Of a stretch of 64,000 nt of DNA, positions 23,626-36,210 are shown piece by piece (positions within the stretch are counted from its first letter, which is position 1; every line of letters begins with the position of its first letter). This stretch comes from Epiperipatus broadwayi (Eukaryota; Onychophora; Udeonychophora; Euonychophora; Peripatidae). Location: positions 1,459,001 to 1,523,000 of the forward strand of contig JAQFVV010000151.1 in NCBI GenBank assembly GCA_028023455.1, read 5' to 3'. The notes beneath the pieces are model-generated. The model was not told the origin of the DNA, did no database searches, and saw nothing but the letters and a program-made list of their open reading frames with translations. The translations under genes and the position numbers were made by a program.

Positions 23626-24239
23626 TGTACCGAAGCATGCATCAGTTCTTCCTTAAGATTATCTTAATTTGGTCGGCTTTCAGTCTCTTTAGTTATCTTC
23701 TATATATTATTGATACTTTATCACTATAACTTTCTTTATCCACTTTTTCAATTTATTTGCATTTCTAATTTATCTTCTTGGTTAATGTTCATTTTCATAC
23801 TTAATCATTTAGCGAAGCTCTTTTAATTCCAATTAAACTCACCATAATAATAAAATTGTTTCTTGCTCAGGAATTCTTTAAAAAAAAATGGAACACTAAA
23901 GTGGCAGAAAGGAGCAACAATCAATCGATGGAATCTGCCACTTTACCACCCCACCAAACTGTGCAGATGATTTTCAGTAACGACTTAGCATTCATATTAA
24001 TAACCACTTTTCAATTATTCAATAACTGTGATATTAAAATAAATGTAGGTGTGCAAGTTGTATTTTCGAATCTAATCCCTTACTAATGTTAGAGAAATTT
24101 CAACGATAAAAGGCATTTTATAAATATATTTAAACTAAATTAGATTTCAGCGAAGTACCTTGAGTCTAAGGTTTCTTCAATTATTTTTTTAACAATAATG
24201 CATTTATCACTGAGATATTTATAAACTACAAATAGTTTA

Positions 24240-25935
24240 TTAGTAAGCTTCAATCAGATAAAAATAAAATAAAAAAATTTAAAGAAATGCTATTATTCAT
24301 ATAAATGCACCAAAAAGCAGTAAAAAGATAAATAAATTTCACAGTATTCTTGATATTATTCCAATCAAGATAAAGTGTATTGCTTCTATTCAGAAATAGC
24401 CTAAGAATATAACGAGTGTCCGCATGTTTTGATTTTGGTTGCATAATATCACGAATACTATGAAAGTTGAAAAAAATTGTTTATTTTTTAACGTTTTTTT
24501 TTTTTTAATTTTTAGTACATTTATAAAAATGTTTCTATAAAAAAAAAATTTAATATACGCCTGGGTCTCTTTTTACGCGGACTTATTTAACACGATTTTG
24601 AAGTTACGCGATTCATAATTTCACCGGAAGTTGAGCTCCGATAATACGCTATTACTTTAAATAATAAATTTCGTGCGCTTACGTTATATTGAAAATAATA
24701 GCACATTATTAGAATTCGACTTTAAACTTAGTAATTAATTTTCAGTGCTTTATAATAGTAAGATTTTATGCAATAATGAAATTAAAATCATAATTTCCAT
24801 ATTTTATGTATACACACATTAAATTTTACAAGATTATAATGTAAATTTGTTCAAACATTGTGCGTGTTAATTTTGCATTTTAAATCACATTCTGTTTTTG
24901 CTTTTTAAAAAAGAACGTAATCAATTATTAATCGTTTAGTGTCCACAAGTTTATTTTTAAAAGGTCAGTAATAGCAGTGGGCACAATTAAATTTGACAAT
25001 TAAAATTTGATTTTTAATTGTAATTAACAATTTAAAAATTACTTACGACGACTTGAAATAATGTGATGTGAAATTTGATTTTTAAACGGAATTGAAAATT
25101 AAAGACAAAAATAAGAATTTAATTTTTAGTTGTTAGTTTTAATTAAATTTTTCCCAGCAGTGGTGAATAAATGTCTTTTTATTATCATAAGTCTAAGTTC
25201 ATAAACAATTAATAAAATCATCGTCTCAAAGATTAATTACGTTGTCAACAGAAAAACATTAGCACAACATGAGAGTGCAAATGAACGTGTGTTTCAGCAA
25301 ATAGCGATAATAATTAAAACGTGTATTAAAAAATGTAAATTACCGTACAGTAAATTATGCATAAAAATATATTATTTTGAATAAAATTAAATATTATAGT
25401 TAAAAAAAGTTTGTCTTGTATCAATTTTTTTCAAATTTGAAATTTTTTATTAGTCATATTTTATTTCCTTATATTTTTTTGCGTGAATTTTAAAGTAAAT
25501 TTTACGTTGGTGCTTTGCTTTTATGCGAATTTTGAAAAATCACAGACCGCATCCCCCCCCTTTTTCAATGTAAGTTACGTCTATTTTTGCGCGATTTTGT
25601 TTGCGTGTGTTTTCTGAGGAACCTATCTCGCGTAAAACGAGACCCAGGTGTATGTATTTTTTAATTTTATATATAGTTCCAAAAATTAAGTTTAGGTACA
25701 ACTTAGTTACTACTTGATGGCAGTACTATAAAAAATCAATAGTCCCACAAAAAATTTAAATTTTTCACTTTTTTTTTTTTTGCTAAAATTGTTTGCAAAC
25801 CCTAAAAAAAATGTATTGTCATAATAAATGTATATGTATGTACAGTTTTAACTAGATCATAAATTGGGAAATGGGTGAAAATTGTGTTACAAAATTTCAC
25901 AGACAAAAAAAAAACAAGTGTATATAAAAGATGAA
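24240..25935 (+). repeat. Interspersed repeat C, split by a transposon
   Basis: The left part (to about 24555) and right part (from about 25653) together match the uninterrupted copy at 12236-12645. Examples are 'ATTTCACAGTATTCTTGATA' on the left and 'ACAGTTTTAACTAGATCATA' with 'GGGTGAAAATTGTG' on the right. The insertion between them is the Tigger-like element. Confidence 0.55.
24556..25652. mobile_element. pogo/Tigger-like non-autonomous DNA transposon
   Basis: Terminal inverted repeats read C(G/A)CCTGGGTCTC(T/G)TTTTACGCG from each end (24558 inward and 25650 inward), flanked by TA on both sides. TA duplications and such short inverted ends fit the Tc1/mariner superfamily, and the end sequence resembles pogo/Tigger ends. 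The 1,093-bp body is unusually rich in CpG at its ends and holds no transposase frame that I can see, so it would have depended on a partner element. Confidence 0.75.
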
Positions 25936-26149
25936 AGGAAAAGACCCCTAAGAAAGGTAAATAGAAATATTTTCTTGGAGATTTATCTATATTATAAAAA
26001 AAACTATATAAATATCAATTTTATTACATTTTCTAATTTCATATTACTATTATATAGGTAAAAGTTTAGCCCACTATAAGACAAAATGAATTTCCAAAAA
26101 CTCATCGTAAATAAGCTGTGAAAGAAAAGATAGTATTTATCAGATGATG

Positions 26150-26380
26150 AGGGGTTTGAGCATTTTTCCAACCCTGTTTTTATCTATTAGTTAAGAATAG
26201 ACATCCATTTACTGACTATAATAGGATGCTTAGCTGGGTTGGCTATAAGCTAATTACCCGAGAGAAAAATTCCAAGCCTGTTTAGAAAAAAATTTCAAAT
26301 TTATTTAATCCAAGTTCAAACTCAGGATTTAGGCATGGCAAACAGAAATTATTGTTTGCATCATGAAACCCCATTATTGT
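26150..26380 (-). mobile_element. SINE family 2 copy
   Basis: 'AATAGACATCCATTTACTGA', 'GGCTATAAGCTAATTACC', 'GAGAAAAATTCCAAGCCTG' and a box B-like 'CCAAGTTCAAACTCAGG' align with 9.2 kb and, inverted, with 60.9-61.1 kb. Confidence 0.55.
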
Positions 26381-28129
26381 TTCCTTCACACTACTGTATA
26401 CGTATTGTTATAGTTTATAAAAGGAATTGTTTTCCAGAGGAAGCAACACATACACTACTTATCAAAATATTTTACATATGACAGAAATCTATTGAGTATT
26501 TTTCATGAGAAAGATCTCTATACTAAACTTGAACTTAATCACAATTAGTCAGTGGTCACTCAAGTAAAATGTTTCGGTTTGGACTGCATTCTTAACCTAT
26601 CCTGTCCTTTACTCAACTCTTAAAAACTCAGTCAATTTCTTTTCAAATCACATATCCTTTAAAATTATTTAGTTCCTTAAGAACATTTTTATCAATACTA
26701 CATTACATTTCTGACTTAATCTTCCCCACCTACATTTTTCCTTTGAACTTATATTTTTAAAACCCAATTTTTTCTCCTTTTTCCCCAATGGCAGATTATA
26801 TATGCATTTGAGAGACCTAAGACATAAATGAGATTTGGTCACCTAACTAACATTGTAAAATATTGATACTTTTAAGTAAGAAATTTGATTGAAATTTTTT
26901 ATAACGAAAATATATTCAAAATAAATACAATTACTGATTTAAGATAATAAGGCTGATTTTGCTCAATGCTATTAATAATCTCAATCTGTTAACAGTCCAA
27001 ATGTCAATTTTATTATCTATCATTGGAGACTAGAGAACAAGGTGGAATCCACCTTTTTCTTATAAAAGATTGCCTTGACAGAAAATTGAAGATTCTTGAT
27101 GTTGATAAGCACAGCTGCTTCCATGTGAATTAGCACCTGTACTTTACAAAAAAGTATTAACAGTATTTTTATATTTTTTTGATACAGCAATTTTCTCGCC
27201 CATTCTGCAAGTAGCATACATTTGTACATGAAATCAGTAATTTATGCATGAAAACCAGAATTTTTTATTAAAGTCAGCAAATCATGTTCAATGGTGCCCA
27301 ACTATTGTATTATAACATTTTCAATTAATATTCTCAATAAACCATTAAAAGGTTTGGGCCAAAGCTATGAATCCAATAACGTGTCACTTGTGTTGCACAT
27401 ATATATATATACATAAAAAATATCTCCATACTCAAAAAAAGTAAATTGTAAATCATTAATTAACAGATTCATTATAACTATGTTTTTTTTTTCCTGTTCA
27501 CCAATCTTTGAATTGATAGATAGATAGATATAGGATCAGTTACAGTGAAAGTCCAATCTACATTTTCTTGAGATCAATGCTCAGACATCATGACTTATAC
27601 AGCTTTGAAATAAAATTTTGTGAGCCCAGAGCATGCATGCTTGAGAAAAATGCACAAAATCTGCCTCTGTTCCTTTCTTTTCTTAATCATTTAAATCTTA
27701 ATTACTCCATGTAAAGTTAACTTCCAAGCAAAACATGTAATAGGTTTCTTAAATTTAACTTCAATCTATTCTTTAGGAACAAGAAAATAACATCTGTTGA
27801 ACTATTTATCAATCTTTCAAAGAAAAACAAACTTTCAAGAATTAATTAAGCCTTTTTTGCAATGTATTCCAGTGAAAAAATGGTTGTCTCCTGCAGCGCC
27901 AGCTCTGAATCAACGTGTATGTTTCATAGCACCATAATATTAGGATTTTTTTTTTTTTCAATAATTATAGTAGATCTATTCACAATCCCATTTTTTATGA
28001 CTTAAATCATAAAAACATTTTTTGATAATTCCGTCATAATCTATACCTCATTTCTTAATTTGGGATCAATACAAAAATGTCAAATTTTCTTTCATTCTTA
28101 ATGTGTTCTCCTAATATATGCGTTTATTC
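26381..28129. other. Intronic, nothing recognised; GATA repeat at 27516-27531
   Basis: Within the large lowfat intron. A short (GATA)n run and AT microsatellites are the only distinct features. Confidence 0.45.
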
Positions 28130-28400
28130 ATCCATATCTCAAGTCGATGTTACTACTACTCATCATTTTCATAATGATTAATCCACTGCCTGGATAGAAG
28201 GCTTGTTTAATCCAATGTCTCCAATCCTTAGCCTCACTTTTCCACATGACAAGAAAATTTCTTACATCCATCTCACACTTGAGATTCAATTTATTAAAAC
28301 GATTGTCCATCTACTATCATCTCTTCTAGCAATATACTCAATCTAGCTTCTTAAATCTTTCACTGAAGTGTCATCTGTTAGTTGCATAATACCATAGTTA
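28130..28400 (-). mobile_element. RTE-like LINE, degraded 3' fragment
   Basis: The minus strand reads the family tail: 'CWKLKCEMDVRNFLVMWKSE' followed by 'AKDWRHWIKQAF' and 'SGLIIMKMMSSS', i.e. the RWVDEIRK...ARDR.RW...EAF...WI end and GATGATGAG terminus. The preceding part, to about 28400, has the 'IARRDDSRWTI' region in broken frames. Confidence 0.65.
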
Positions 28401-28626
28401 TCAAATCGCTGATCCTACAACTTACTGGAATATATTCATTTTTCCTGTTTGGTTAGTACAATGATAAAGCCAGCAAGGAACTTCAATTGCCAACATTAAA
28501 GCAAAACATTTCTCAATTTTAAAATCGTTTTACTTGCCAGTTTATCTAAATCTCTAATTTGACCTGCCCCCATTTAAATTTTAAAAGCTTGGCGTTTATT
28601 TTGTGTGTGTGTGTAATTGCAATTCT

Positions 28627-28825
28627 CTTTGTTATTATCATTATGTAGTATTTAATCTTTTCTTTTATTCTTAATTTTTTTTAAGTTTTCGTCTACCTAC
28701 ACATTCTTTACCCCCTCATCTCTTTATTATTATCATTATACAGTATTTAATCTTTTCTTTAATCTTAATTTTTTTTAACGTTTTCGTCTACCTATATATT
28801 CTATAACCCCTCTTATCTATCCATT
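28627..28825. repeat. Tandem duplication, about 100 bp
   Basis: 'GTATTTAATCTTTTCTTT' with 'TTTCGTCTACCTA' occurs twice in succession (28627-28725 and 28726-28825) with few differences, so the duplication is fairly recent. Confidence 0.75.
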
Positions 28826-28984
28826 TAAATTTTTAATTAGGTTTCTATATTTAATGACAAATTTCTTGCTACTATTTTTCTTAACATTGAACGATAGTGA
28901 CCTCTGGTGTCAGTTTACTAAGTTAATGCCTACATATCGATTATGATTGAACAATTATGTAAACATCGTGTATTTTTTAAAAAA

Positions 28985-29140
28985 AGGCTCTAAAGCACGA
29001 GTTTTGGATTTCAATTTCTTAAATATTGCAAGATACTCGGAACTGGAAGATCCTCGGAACGATTTCAATTCTGGCATTTTCGATGCCCAAACTTTTTATG
29101 AGTGCTCAAGCAATAAAACCATTCAATTATTGAATAAGAT
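28985..29140 (+). mobile_element. SINE family 1, degenerate copy
   Basis: The best-preserved part is the 3' end, 'GAGTGCTCAAGCAATAAAAC' plus 'CATTCAATTATT', preceded by 'GATGCCCAAACTTTTTATG'. The head is poorly preserved. Confidence 0.5.
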
Positions 29141-30382
29141 AATAATCAAGAAAGTTCCAGATTAAAGTAAGATCAAACAAGATAGAAGTATATTTTTAAA
29201 AAACCTATAATATAAATACTGTACAACAATTAAGGGCATTGAGATTGTCTCTGAAATCATTGCCAAAAATATAAGACCACAAGAAATGATAGCACTACAT
29301 CAGGTGCAAAAAAATTGAAAATGTCATGTTTGAAGGTTACTCACTGGACTATTTCCATTATTTAGTTGAAATGTTCTAAAAAAGATTCAAATTTTATTTT
29401 ATACTTTATATTCACCTGTCAGGGATAGATAATATAGATTTGTACAGAATATAATGTTTCACATGATATTCTCTTTCCTTTGAGCCAAATCTGAGTGGAA
29501 ATGGTGATCTGTAGTGGAATGTTTTGAATTTAAAGTAATGTTCTAACTGAGGCTACTCTTCCAGAAGCAACAGTCAATAGAAATTTTCAAACTGAGAGTC
29601 GTCCTGATTTCTTCATTCTTCCTAACATCATAATTCTTAATGTTGGCAATAATCTCGTTACTACTGTCCTTAAGAAAGAAAAATAAAAATTGAAAAGTCA
29701 TGAAGACCCCCCCTCAAAGATAACTTTCTGCTGACTATTGCTTTTGTAGAGTAGAATCATTGACTAGAGAGTCACCTTAAATTCAGAACTCATGAATCTA
29801 AAAGATCGATCCAATTCCTATATTCAACTATCACTAGTCAAAGGAAGAAAAAATAAAACGATTTAAAACTGTGCCGTTCTAATAGTGAAACATATCTGAA
29901 AAAGATGTAAATAAAACTTAAAATTTTTTCCCCTAAAATTATATAATTCAACAAAATCAGAGATGGTCAATGTTTATAATCTATGAACCAATATTTTCAT
30001 CAATACGTTCATAAGTGTTGTCCAAAGTATGAGTTACTAAATTTTTATATAAAATACAGTCGTGCTATTAACATTTTTTTCATAATATAATAATGTAAGA
30101 TAGAAAAAAAATTAACATTAAATATATCTCATTTCAACGAGAGTTCTGAGCCTATTTTGTTTTCATTGTCCTTTCAATGTTTAGAGTTAAGCAGAATATT
30201 TTCCAAATATGAATCTGTAAAACATCTTGTTTTTTTTTTATCAAATTCATTGATGAAAATAATTTTCTTAAAAAACAAAACTGTAAGACTTGCAAAAAAT
30301 GAACAATTATAAAGTGAAAATTAAAAACAATCACAAATTTGCTCTGAATTAGTATAATATTGAAATACAGGCATTCTTCATA
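29141..30382. other. Intronic, nothing recognised
   Basis: AT-rich, with no identifiable element. Confidence 0.45.
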
Positions 30383-30787
30383 TACCTGGAGCTTAATTGT
30401 AAATGTAGGGGATTTGAACACAGACTTTCAAGCACCCTTCAACTATTCACACTATCTCATACCACTGATACCCATGACCATACACATGTAGAAAAGATAA
30501 ATAATCACCAATATATGTCCTTCATGCTGAACCAGCATTCATCAGTTGGTCTAGATTATCATATACATATATAATCAGGGCTCAGTTCATATTAAGATAG
30601 CAAATCTTCATACTTTAATGAACAGGCTTCAATCTACTCCAATCTTTCAGTCATCTATCATGGACCAATTGATGAGTCCTGATTCAGCATGAAATATGTA
30701 TATTGTTGGTTATTTATCTTTTATATATAAGGGTACTTGAAAGTATGTTCAAATCCCCTATATCTGGATTAGTATTTAAAATTAGGT
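30383..30787. mobile_element. Fold-back element with hammerhead-like arms
   Basis: The inverted arms start at 'GTAGGGGATTTGAAC' on the left and 'GTTCAAATCCCCTAT' on the right, with a centre near 30600. Both arms contain 'TTCATGCTGAACCAGCAT'-type sequence, or its diverged complement on the right, next to ACCAA/TTGGT (see the ribozyme-like entry). The arms differ considerably, so the palindrome is not new. Confidence 0.65.
30507..30550 (-). ncRNA. Second-family hammerhead-like motif
   Basis: Minus strand: ACCAA, CUGAUGA, AUGCUG-GUU-CAGCAU (perfect 6-bp stem II), GAA, nine bases, then UUGGU pairing with ACCAA as stem I. This is the hammerhead order of parts. The base after GAA is G rather than A, and stem III is not convincing, so activity is doubtful. 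The right arm (30664-30710, plus strand) has UUGAUGA...GAAA with the same ACCAA/UUGGU. Confidence 0.4.
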
Positions 30788-31249
30788 AAGAGTGAAATAT
30801 CACTTTTACTTACAAAATGAATTTGGACCTTTCTCCTTTTTTACATTTTAATAATAACTTCCTGAATTTGAATTTTTGTAGTATTTTTTTTTCTCGGAGC
30901 ATTAATAAAAATTGTTTTGTTGATTCCAGTATTAATTTAAAAGATCTAGCTTTACTTTTTATTTTCATAGTCAAGGATTCACCGACCTAAATTAATCCCA
31001 CAATGTGCCAAGTTTGATGCATATGCCATAAGTTGGCCATCTCTGAACTAGATAATGGAAATAATAAAAGTTGGTTTTAGGATAGGAACATCATTGATAT
31101 TGGATAATTGGGCAGGAAATGCCATTTTCATTGTTTATGAGAAATTCTCTAGAAGTTAGTCATTGGTAAAACAAATTGGTTTCACATGAGCAAAGAAATT
31201 AGAGCAGTTATATATTTTCACCTTATTTATTTTGTTTGTACAATGTGTA

Positions 31250-33655
31250 ATCAAAGACGCTATACTGGCAAAAACCAAAAGCGGATTCAGAATTGAAAAA
31301 AAAAATGGATAACAATCATAGATAATCGAGTGACAATATGTTTTTGATGGTAATAAAGATCTGAAGAGGCACTTTTTAGAAAAGATAAAGACCTGAGTGA
31401 AAATAAGGGAGAGATCTCAGTTAAATACATTTATATATAAACATAATTGGATGTCAGCTGATTCTAAAGTTGATCTTAGACCATTCAACAATAAAGGAAT
31501 GTCAAAAGATTCATTGCAGATTGACTTTGGACAGAATTCTAATGAAATGTTTGGAAAAGATCTTGGAAAGTAGAGACATCTCTTTGAAAAATCAAAATTC
31601 AATGTCTATGAACTTGAATATTGGATATTTAAAAAAATGGGATAGAAATAGCACTAGTGCTTTTAAACTATGATTAAAAAAACAATGAAATGGTTTTATT
31701 GCTTGGCAAGTCATAAGAAGTTAGAATACTAGAAGTTACAAAAGTGAGCATGATCCCTGGCCTTAATCTTCAGCAATGTACCAAACCACATTACAATTTT
31801 AAACTCTAATGCTGAAGAAAATTAAAATAACACGGTTATCAAAAAACTAAAAATTGAACGATGGAGATTCAATGTAAATTATTCATTCAAAATGTAAATG
31901 ACCTAGTAGAAATTATATTGTTATAATCATACCACAAGTTAACAATAATTAGAAAACTATACAATATTCAGTTAGATTACAAATAAAAAAAGAACAGGAT
32001 GCTCAATAATGGGATGAGGAAATCATCACAATAACAAATGTGGTATTGAAGGGTCTGAAAAAAAAAAACCAAAGAAAAGTCATTCTGGGAAAATGCTAAA
32101 AGATGCTACTGATTGTAATCAAAAATATCAAGAGAATTAAAAAAAATGAAACTGTAAAGAAAGAACTTGGCGATGAAATGGTAAAACTAATTAAATTCTG
32201 TATAGACATTATTTGTAAAGTGGCAATGCTATCTACTACAACAAAAAATACTTCCAAGGTTTTTATTGAATAGATGGTTTCCAGTCATAAATGAATGCTT
32301 GCAGGGTTTTTGTGTAGCTTTAGAGAATACAGGTATATGACTCTAGTTGTCTGCAAATTCAAAAGGAAAATTTATACGATTTTATCAATTTGATAATAAT
32401 TATAACTGAACAGCTTTATTACTCAGAAGTTCAAAAGAACTTTGAGGGCCAGAGTGATTGAATTGAGGACAATCAATGAACCTTAAGTAATAGAGTTTGC
32501 CACTGCAGCAAACCAGACAGGGCAATCAATGTGGTCAAGACATTAGAATTAGTAAGATTTGTGGTAATGTTTGAGATTAATTGCACCCAAGTTTATATTA
32601 TATATGTGACGAAATAAAAGGGAGCATCACTATAATTGGTGAAAAAAATTGGCACTTGAAATAAAAATTGGTAATAATTCAGGAATTAATAATGGCTCCA
32701 ACTTTATTTTCCATTTTTATGACAGTGTTGTCTGAAATAGGCTTTGAGGTGTAATATAGCTTTGATGTTGGAATTTTATTTATTTATTTTTGGCTATGGT
32801 GCACTGAAGATTATAATACGTTTGCAATTTGGAAAGATGGTATGCAAAATATATTAAACATTAAATGCAATCTATAAAAATTTGGTTTTATGAATTAATG
32901 TTCAAAAAAATCGAAATGATTTATCAGTTAGCCAAGGAAGAAAGATGTTCATCTTTAACGACTTTCAGCCAGATGGTTATTAGTTTGAAGATGTGAAGCA
33001 ATTTAACTATCCTGTAGGTTTTAAGTAAGAGGGTGGTCTTGGATGTTGAGGTACACCAAATTCCCATGAGCTGATGCAGTTTTTAACAATTTAAAAAGGT
33101 AGGTTATTTTATCAATGTAATTACTGCAACTATAATATTTGTATACAGGACTACATTCTTTTTATTCAATCTATTATATGGAAGCAAGACATGGACATCT
33201 TTATCTAACAAAGGCATTAGAAAAGTGTTATTTAAGGATACTCTGCAAGATTCTAAAAATTCAATGTCAACATCATAAGATCAATCTGAGTGTTCTTGAG
33301 CTTCTTGGATGAGAGTCGACAGAATCTTTTGATTAGGAGTGAACAAATAGTAACAGACTTCCTAAAAAAGACATTTATTATGAACTCAAGCATGGTTTAT
33401 GTGTGAGATGCAACATCTATTTATATTATAAAGATTATCTGTGCAATAAAGAAATACGATATTGATTGCTTTTCAGTGGGAGGATACGACTTTGGATGAA
33501 ATTCAATGGAGAAATACAAAAAGGCAAGGTGCTGAAATCTTTCTTCAAAACGAGAAGTTTACCATAGAATTAAAAGACAACATCGCAAGATGCCATATAA
33601 ACAGATTAAAAGATGAAATTTGTGATCCATGTGGACATGTTTATCTTTGGTACGT
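31250..33655 (+). pseudogene. LINE reverse transcriptase remnant, nearly to C-terminus
   Basis: Broken frames follow LINE order. 'APTLFSIFMTVLSEIGFEV' (palm region) lies near 32700. 'TKALEKCYLRILCKILKIQ' after a YMEARH stretch near 33170-33270 matches the usual 'LLYGSETWT...LERFHQRCLRKIL'. 'RLPKKDIYYELKHGLC' (33360-33410) matches 'RLPKQLFYGELxxGxR'. 'WEDTTLDEIQWRNTKRQGAE' and 'EICDPCGHVYLW' (33477-33650) match the C-terminal WED.A.DR..WR..V..GA and Cys-x2-Cys-G end. Many stops and frameshifts make it inactive. Confidence 0.65.
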
Positions 33656-33884
33656 TGGATTGTTGTTTTTTAATCATCAAAACTATCTTTTTTTTAATTT
33701 TAATCATCTATTTTTATTTTATTCTGGGATTAGAATGATCGTATTGATTTACCTAACCACAAATGATGATGATGATAAATGATTATGAGGCGGGTGCAAA
33801 AACAATTCATACACTAAGGAGATGAAAGGCGTATATCACATCAATATGGAGGAGAAAGAGATAAAAAAAAGTAAGTCTACTTGT

Positions 33885-33965
33885 GAGGTAATTCAGTGCA
33901 GTGCCACAATGGCAGGACCAAGCCAAACTCTGTCACCTTTACTACAGCCATTCGATATTTAACGG
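33885..33965 (+). mobile_element. Possible SINE family 1 head fragment
   Basis: 'TAATTCAGTGCAGTGCCACA' and 'CCAAACTCTGTCACCTTTAC' resemble the family head and middle. The 3' tail is missing. Confidence 0.35.
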
Positions 33966-34460
33966 CAATACGAAATGACTCTTATGTAACTGATTCATAA
34001 ATAAAATGTAAACAGCTAATAAACTTGGTGAAGAAAGGCAGAACTAATAATGTTAATTCATAACATTACGGGAAAACATCTTTTAAAAAAATAAACAAAT
34101 TTGTTGAGAAACAATTTCTGAAATGTAATCAAGTAAAACTAAGTGAAAAATATATATAGAAAGACAAAACACACTAGGCGATCCAAAAAAAATAAACAAT
34201 TTTAAAACAGACGAAAATCAAAACAAAACTTAGATAAACAACTTTCTTTTCAAAGTTAAAAACATATATTTTAATCTATTCTAAGCATATTTTTTGTGAA
34301 CATAGAGAATATGTTTTGTTTCCGTAAAGTGTTTTAATATTGGGATTTTAAAATATTAATGACTTAAAATTATTAATTACAATTGCTGTAACATTTGTGA
34401 TTACGCGATTTGCAGATGTCAGCCTTTTCATAACGTTATGTTTGTTATCTGCCAAATGCA

Positions 34461-34477
34461 GAGAGAGAGAGAGAGAG
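34461..34477. repeat. (GA)n microsatellite
   Basis: About eight uninterrupted GA units. Confidence 0.9.
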
Positions 34478-34719
34478 TTTTAATTAGACAACACATATTA
34501 CGACCAAATGATAACACTTTATCATTATTGGTGGCAGTTTAATATTGCTTGCTACCATAAGATATAGTTTGCTCATTTTGGTAATAAAATATTTATCATG
34601 TGCCTCTTTTTAAACGCTAAAGTTCCAAATAAATCTTAAAATATATATTATTAGTATATAGTATATACAAGCGCTTTAAAACGTTGAAGAAGCTGTTAAT
34701 AGCAAACAATCAAAATGAG

Positions 34720-35007
34720 TTAATCCAGGCTAAGCATTTTCGAAGTGTTATCCCTCACAATCGTAGCCAAAATAGTAATAATTGTTGTGTTATTATTAAA
34801 TGGTAATATATGCAAATGTATACAGTTTGTCCATTTTCTGGAGATAGCGAAGTATGTGTCGCGTCTATTAATTGCGTTATTGTCGTTGATGATAAAATAC
34901 GCTTCTTTTATTTTCCTTTTGCAGTCGTTAGGTTCAGTGCACACAATTTTGGGGTTGGAGGGTTCGAACATATGACCGGTCTGCTTCTCATGTTCAAGGA
35001 ATTATAA
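34720..35007. other. Stretch open in three frames, higher CpG content
   Basis: Overlapping frames are open on both strands (34745-34975 and 34810-35007 plus; 34720-34971 minus). Several CpG dinucleotides stand out against the CpG-poor surroundings. No family motif or splice pair supports any one frame. It may be a relatively young insertion of an unidentified element. Confidence 0.25.
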
Positions 35008-35259
35008 TTTAATCTAAAGATGCCAATCTTTCTCCCCTTACAATTACATTATCCCTTTCTCCTAGAAAATGATTTCTACTAATCATTTATTACGCTAAAA
35101 ATGATCATTTCTAGCCCAGATATATACTGTGATTAAAGATTAATACATATATTATTATAAAACATAACAACATGGAATAATTAATTCCACTTTATTTCAC
35201 GTTTATGACATTACATTGTCATGCATCAAACTTAATCAAAAAATATTTAATTAACCATT

Positions 35260-35960
35260 ATCAGTCCACTGCAGAATGAAGTCTTTCCGAATTTAATTCT
35301 GTTCCTTCTATTCAGTTTCTCCACAACTCTTCAGTGAATTTCCTTATTCACCTGTCTTGCAGACATTTTACAATCTTTTATGGACTGGTGTAAGACTTTT
35401 GATAGTCCATCTATGGGCATTTCTTCTAGTAATATGTCTAGAACAACTTCCTTTCAGTCCTTTAATTCTTTTAAAGATATCAATAATACCTGTTTGTCTC
35501 TCACCAATATATTTTACTTTCAATACCTTCTCATTACTCCCAACAAATATCTTTCCATAGTTTAGTTTGTGATACGAAATTTTTATATTGCTTCTCTATT
35601 AAGCATCTAAAATTGATATACTGTATAAGAATTGGTAAAACATGTTCATCTAAAACCTTCATTTTCAAATGAAAAGACATGTTTCATTTTAATATTATTT
35701 CTTTCAAGAGCATTTCATTCAGGTTTAATTTTACTATTAATTTCATTAATTAAATTTCCATCTATATTGCTAATCTGACCATACTTGTAGTTGTTAATTT
35801 CTTTTTAATTCATTACTATCAATATTTATTTTTTATTTTTTGAAAAGCCATTGAACATTACTAGAGACAAAGACTGTTGATTATAACAGATTAAGAATTT
35901 TACTTTTTTAGAAGTTAAAATAAACCCCATTCAACAGGCAAAGATGACCAACCAGCTTTG
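35260..35960 (-). mobile_element. RTE-like LINE, 3' half
   Basis: The plus strand shows the complement of the family tail, including 'TTTTACAATCTTTTATGGAC', 'CATTTCTTCTAGTAATATGT', 'CTTTAATTCTTTTAAAGATA' and 'CTCATTACTCCCAACAAATA', aligning with 51.5-52.0 kb. Many substitutions and frameshifts. Confidence 0.65.
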
Positions 35961-36210
35961 GAAAAAGATTGATGAATAACAGCTTCCTAATAATCACAAT
36001 CTTCAGCAAATAGAGGAGTCTATTGCTCTGATTAAGAAAATTACTTTGTCAAGACTAATCTAACAAATTAGTGTAATAAATGTAACAAATGTAAACAAAA
36101 AAGATTCATACTGTGGATTGTACATATATATTTCCCTTAATAATAAAAAAATCATTTTTACAACCTTTTAAAGAAACTCCTATTCAATATTTTAGATATA
36201 GTAAGGTGGT

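Noticed and set aside
33477-33649. A segment with TTTTCAG acceptor, GTACGT donor and well-formed coding sequence looked like an exon of a new gene.
   Set aside because: Its translation matches the C-terminal region of LINE proteins (WED...W...GA...Cys-x2-Cys-Gly) and it directly follows the rest of the same degraded LINE.
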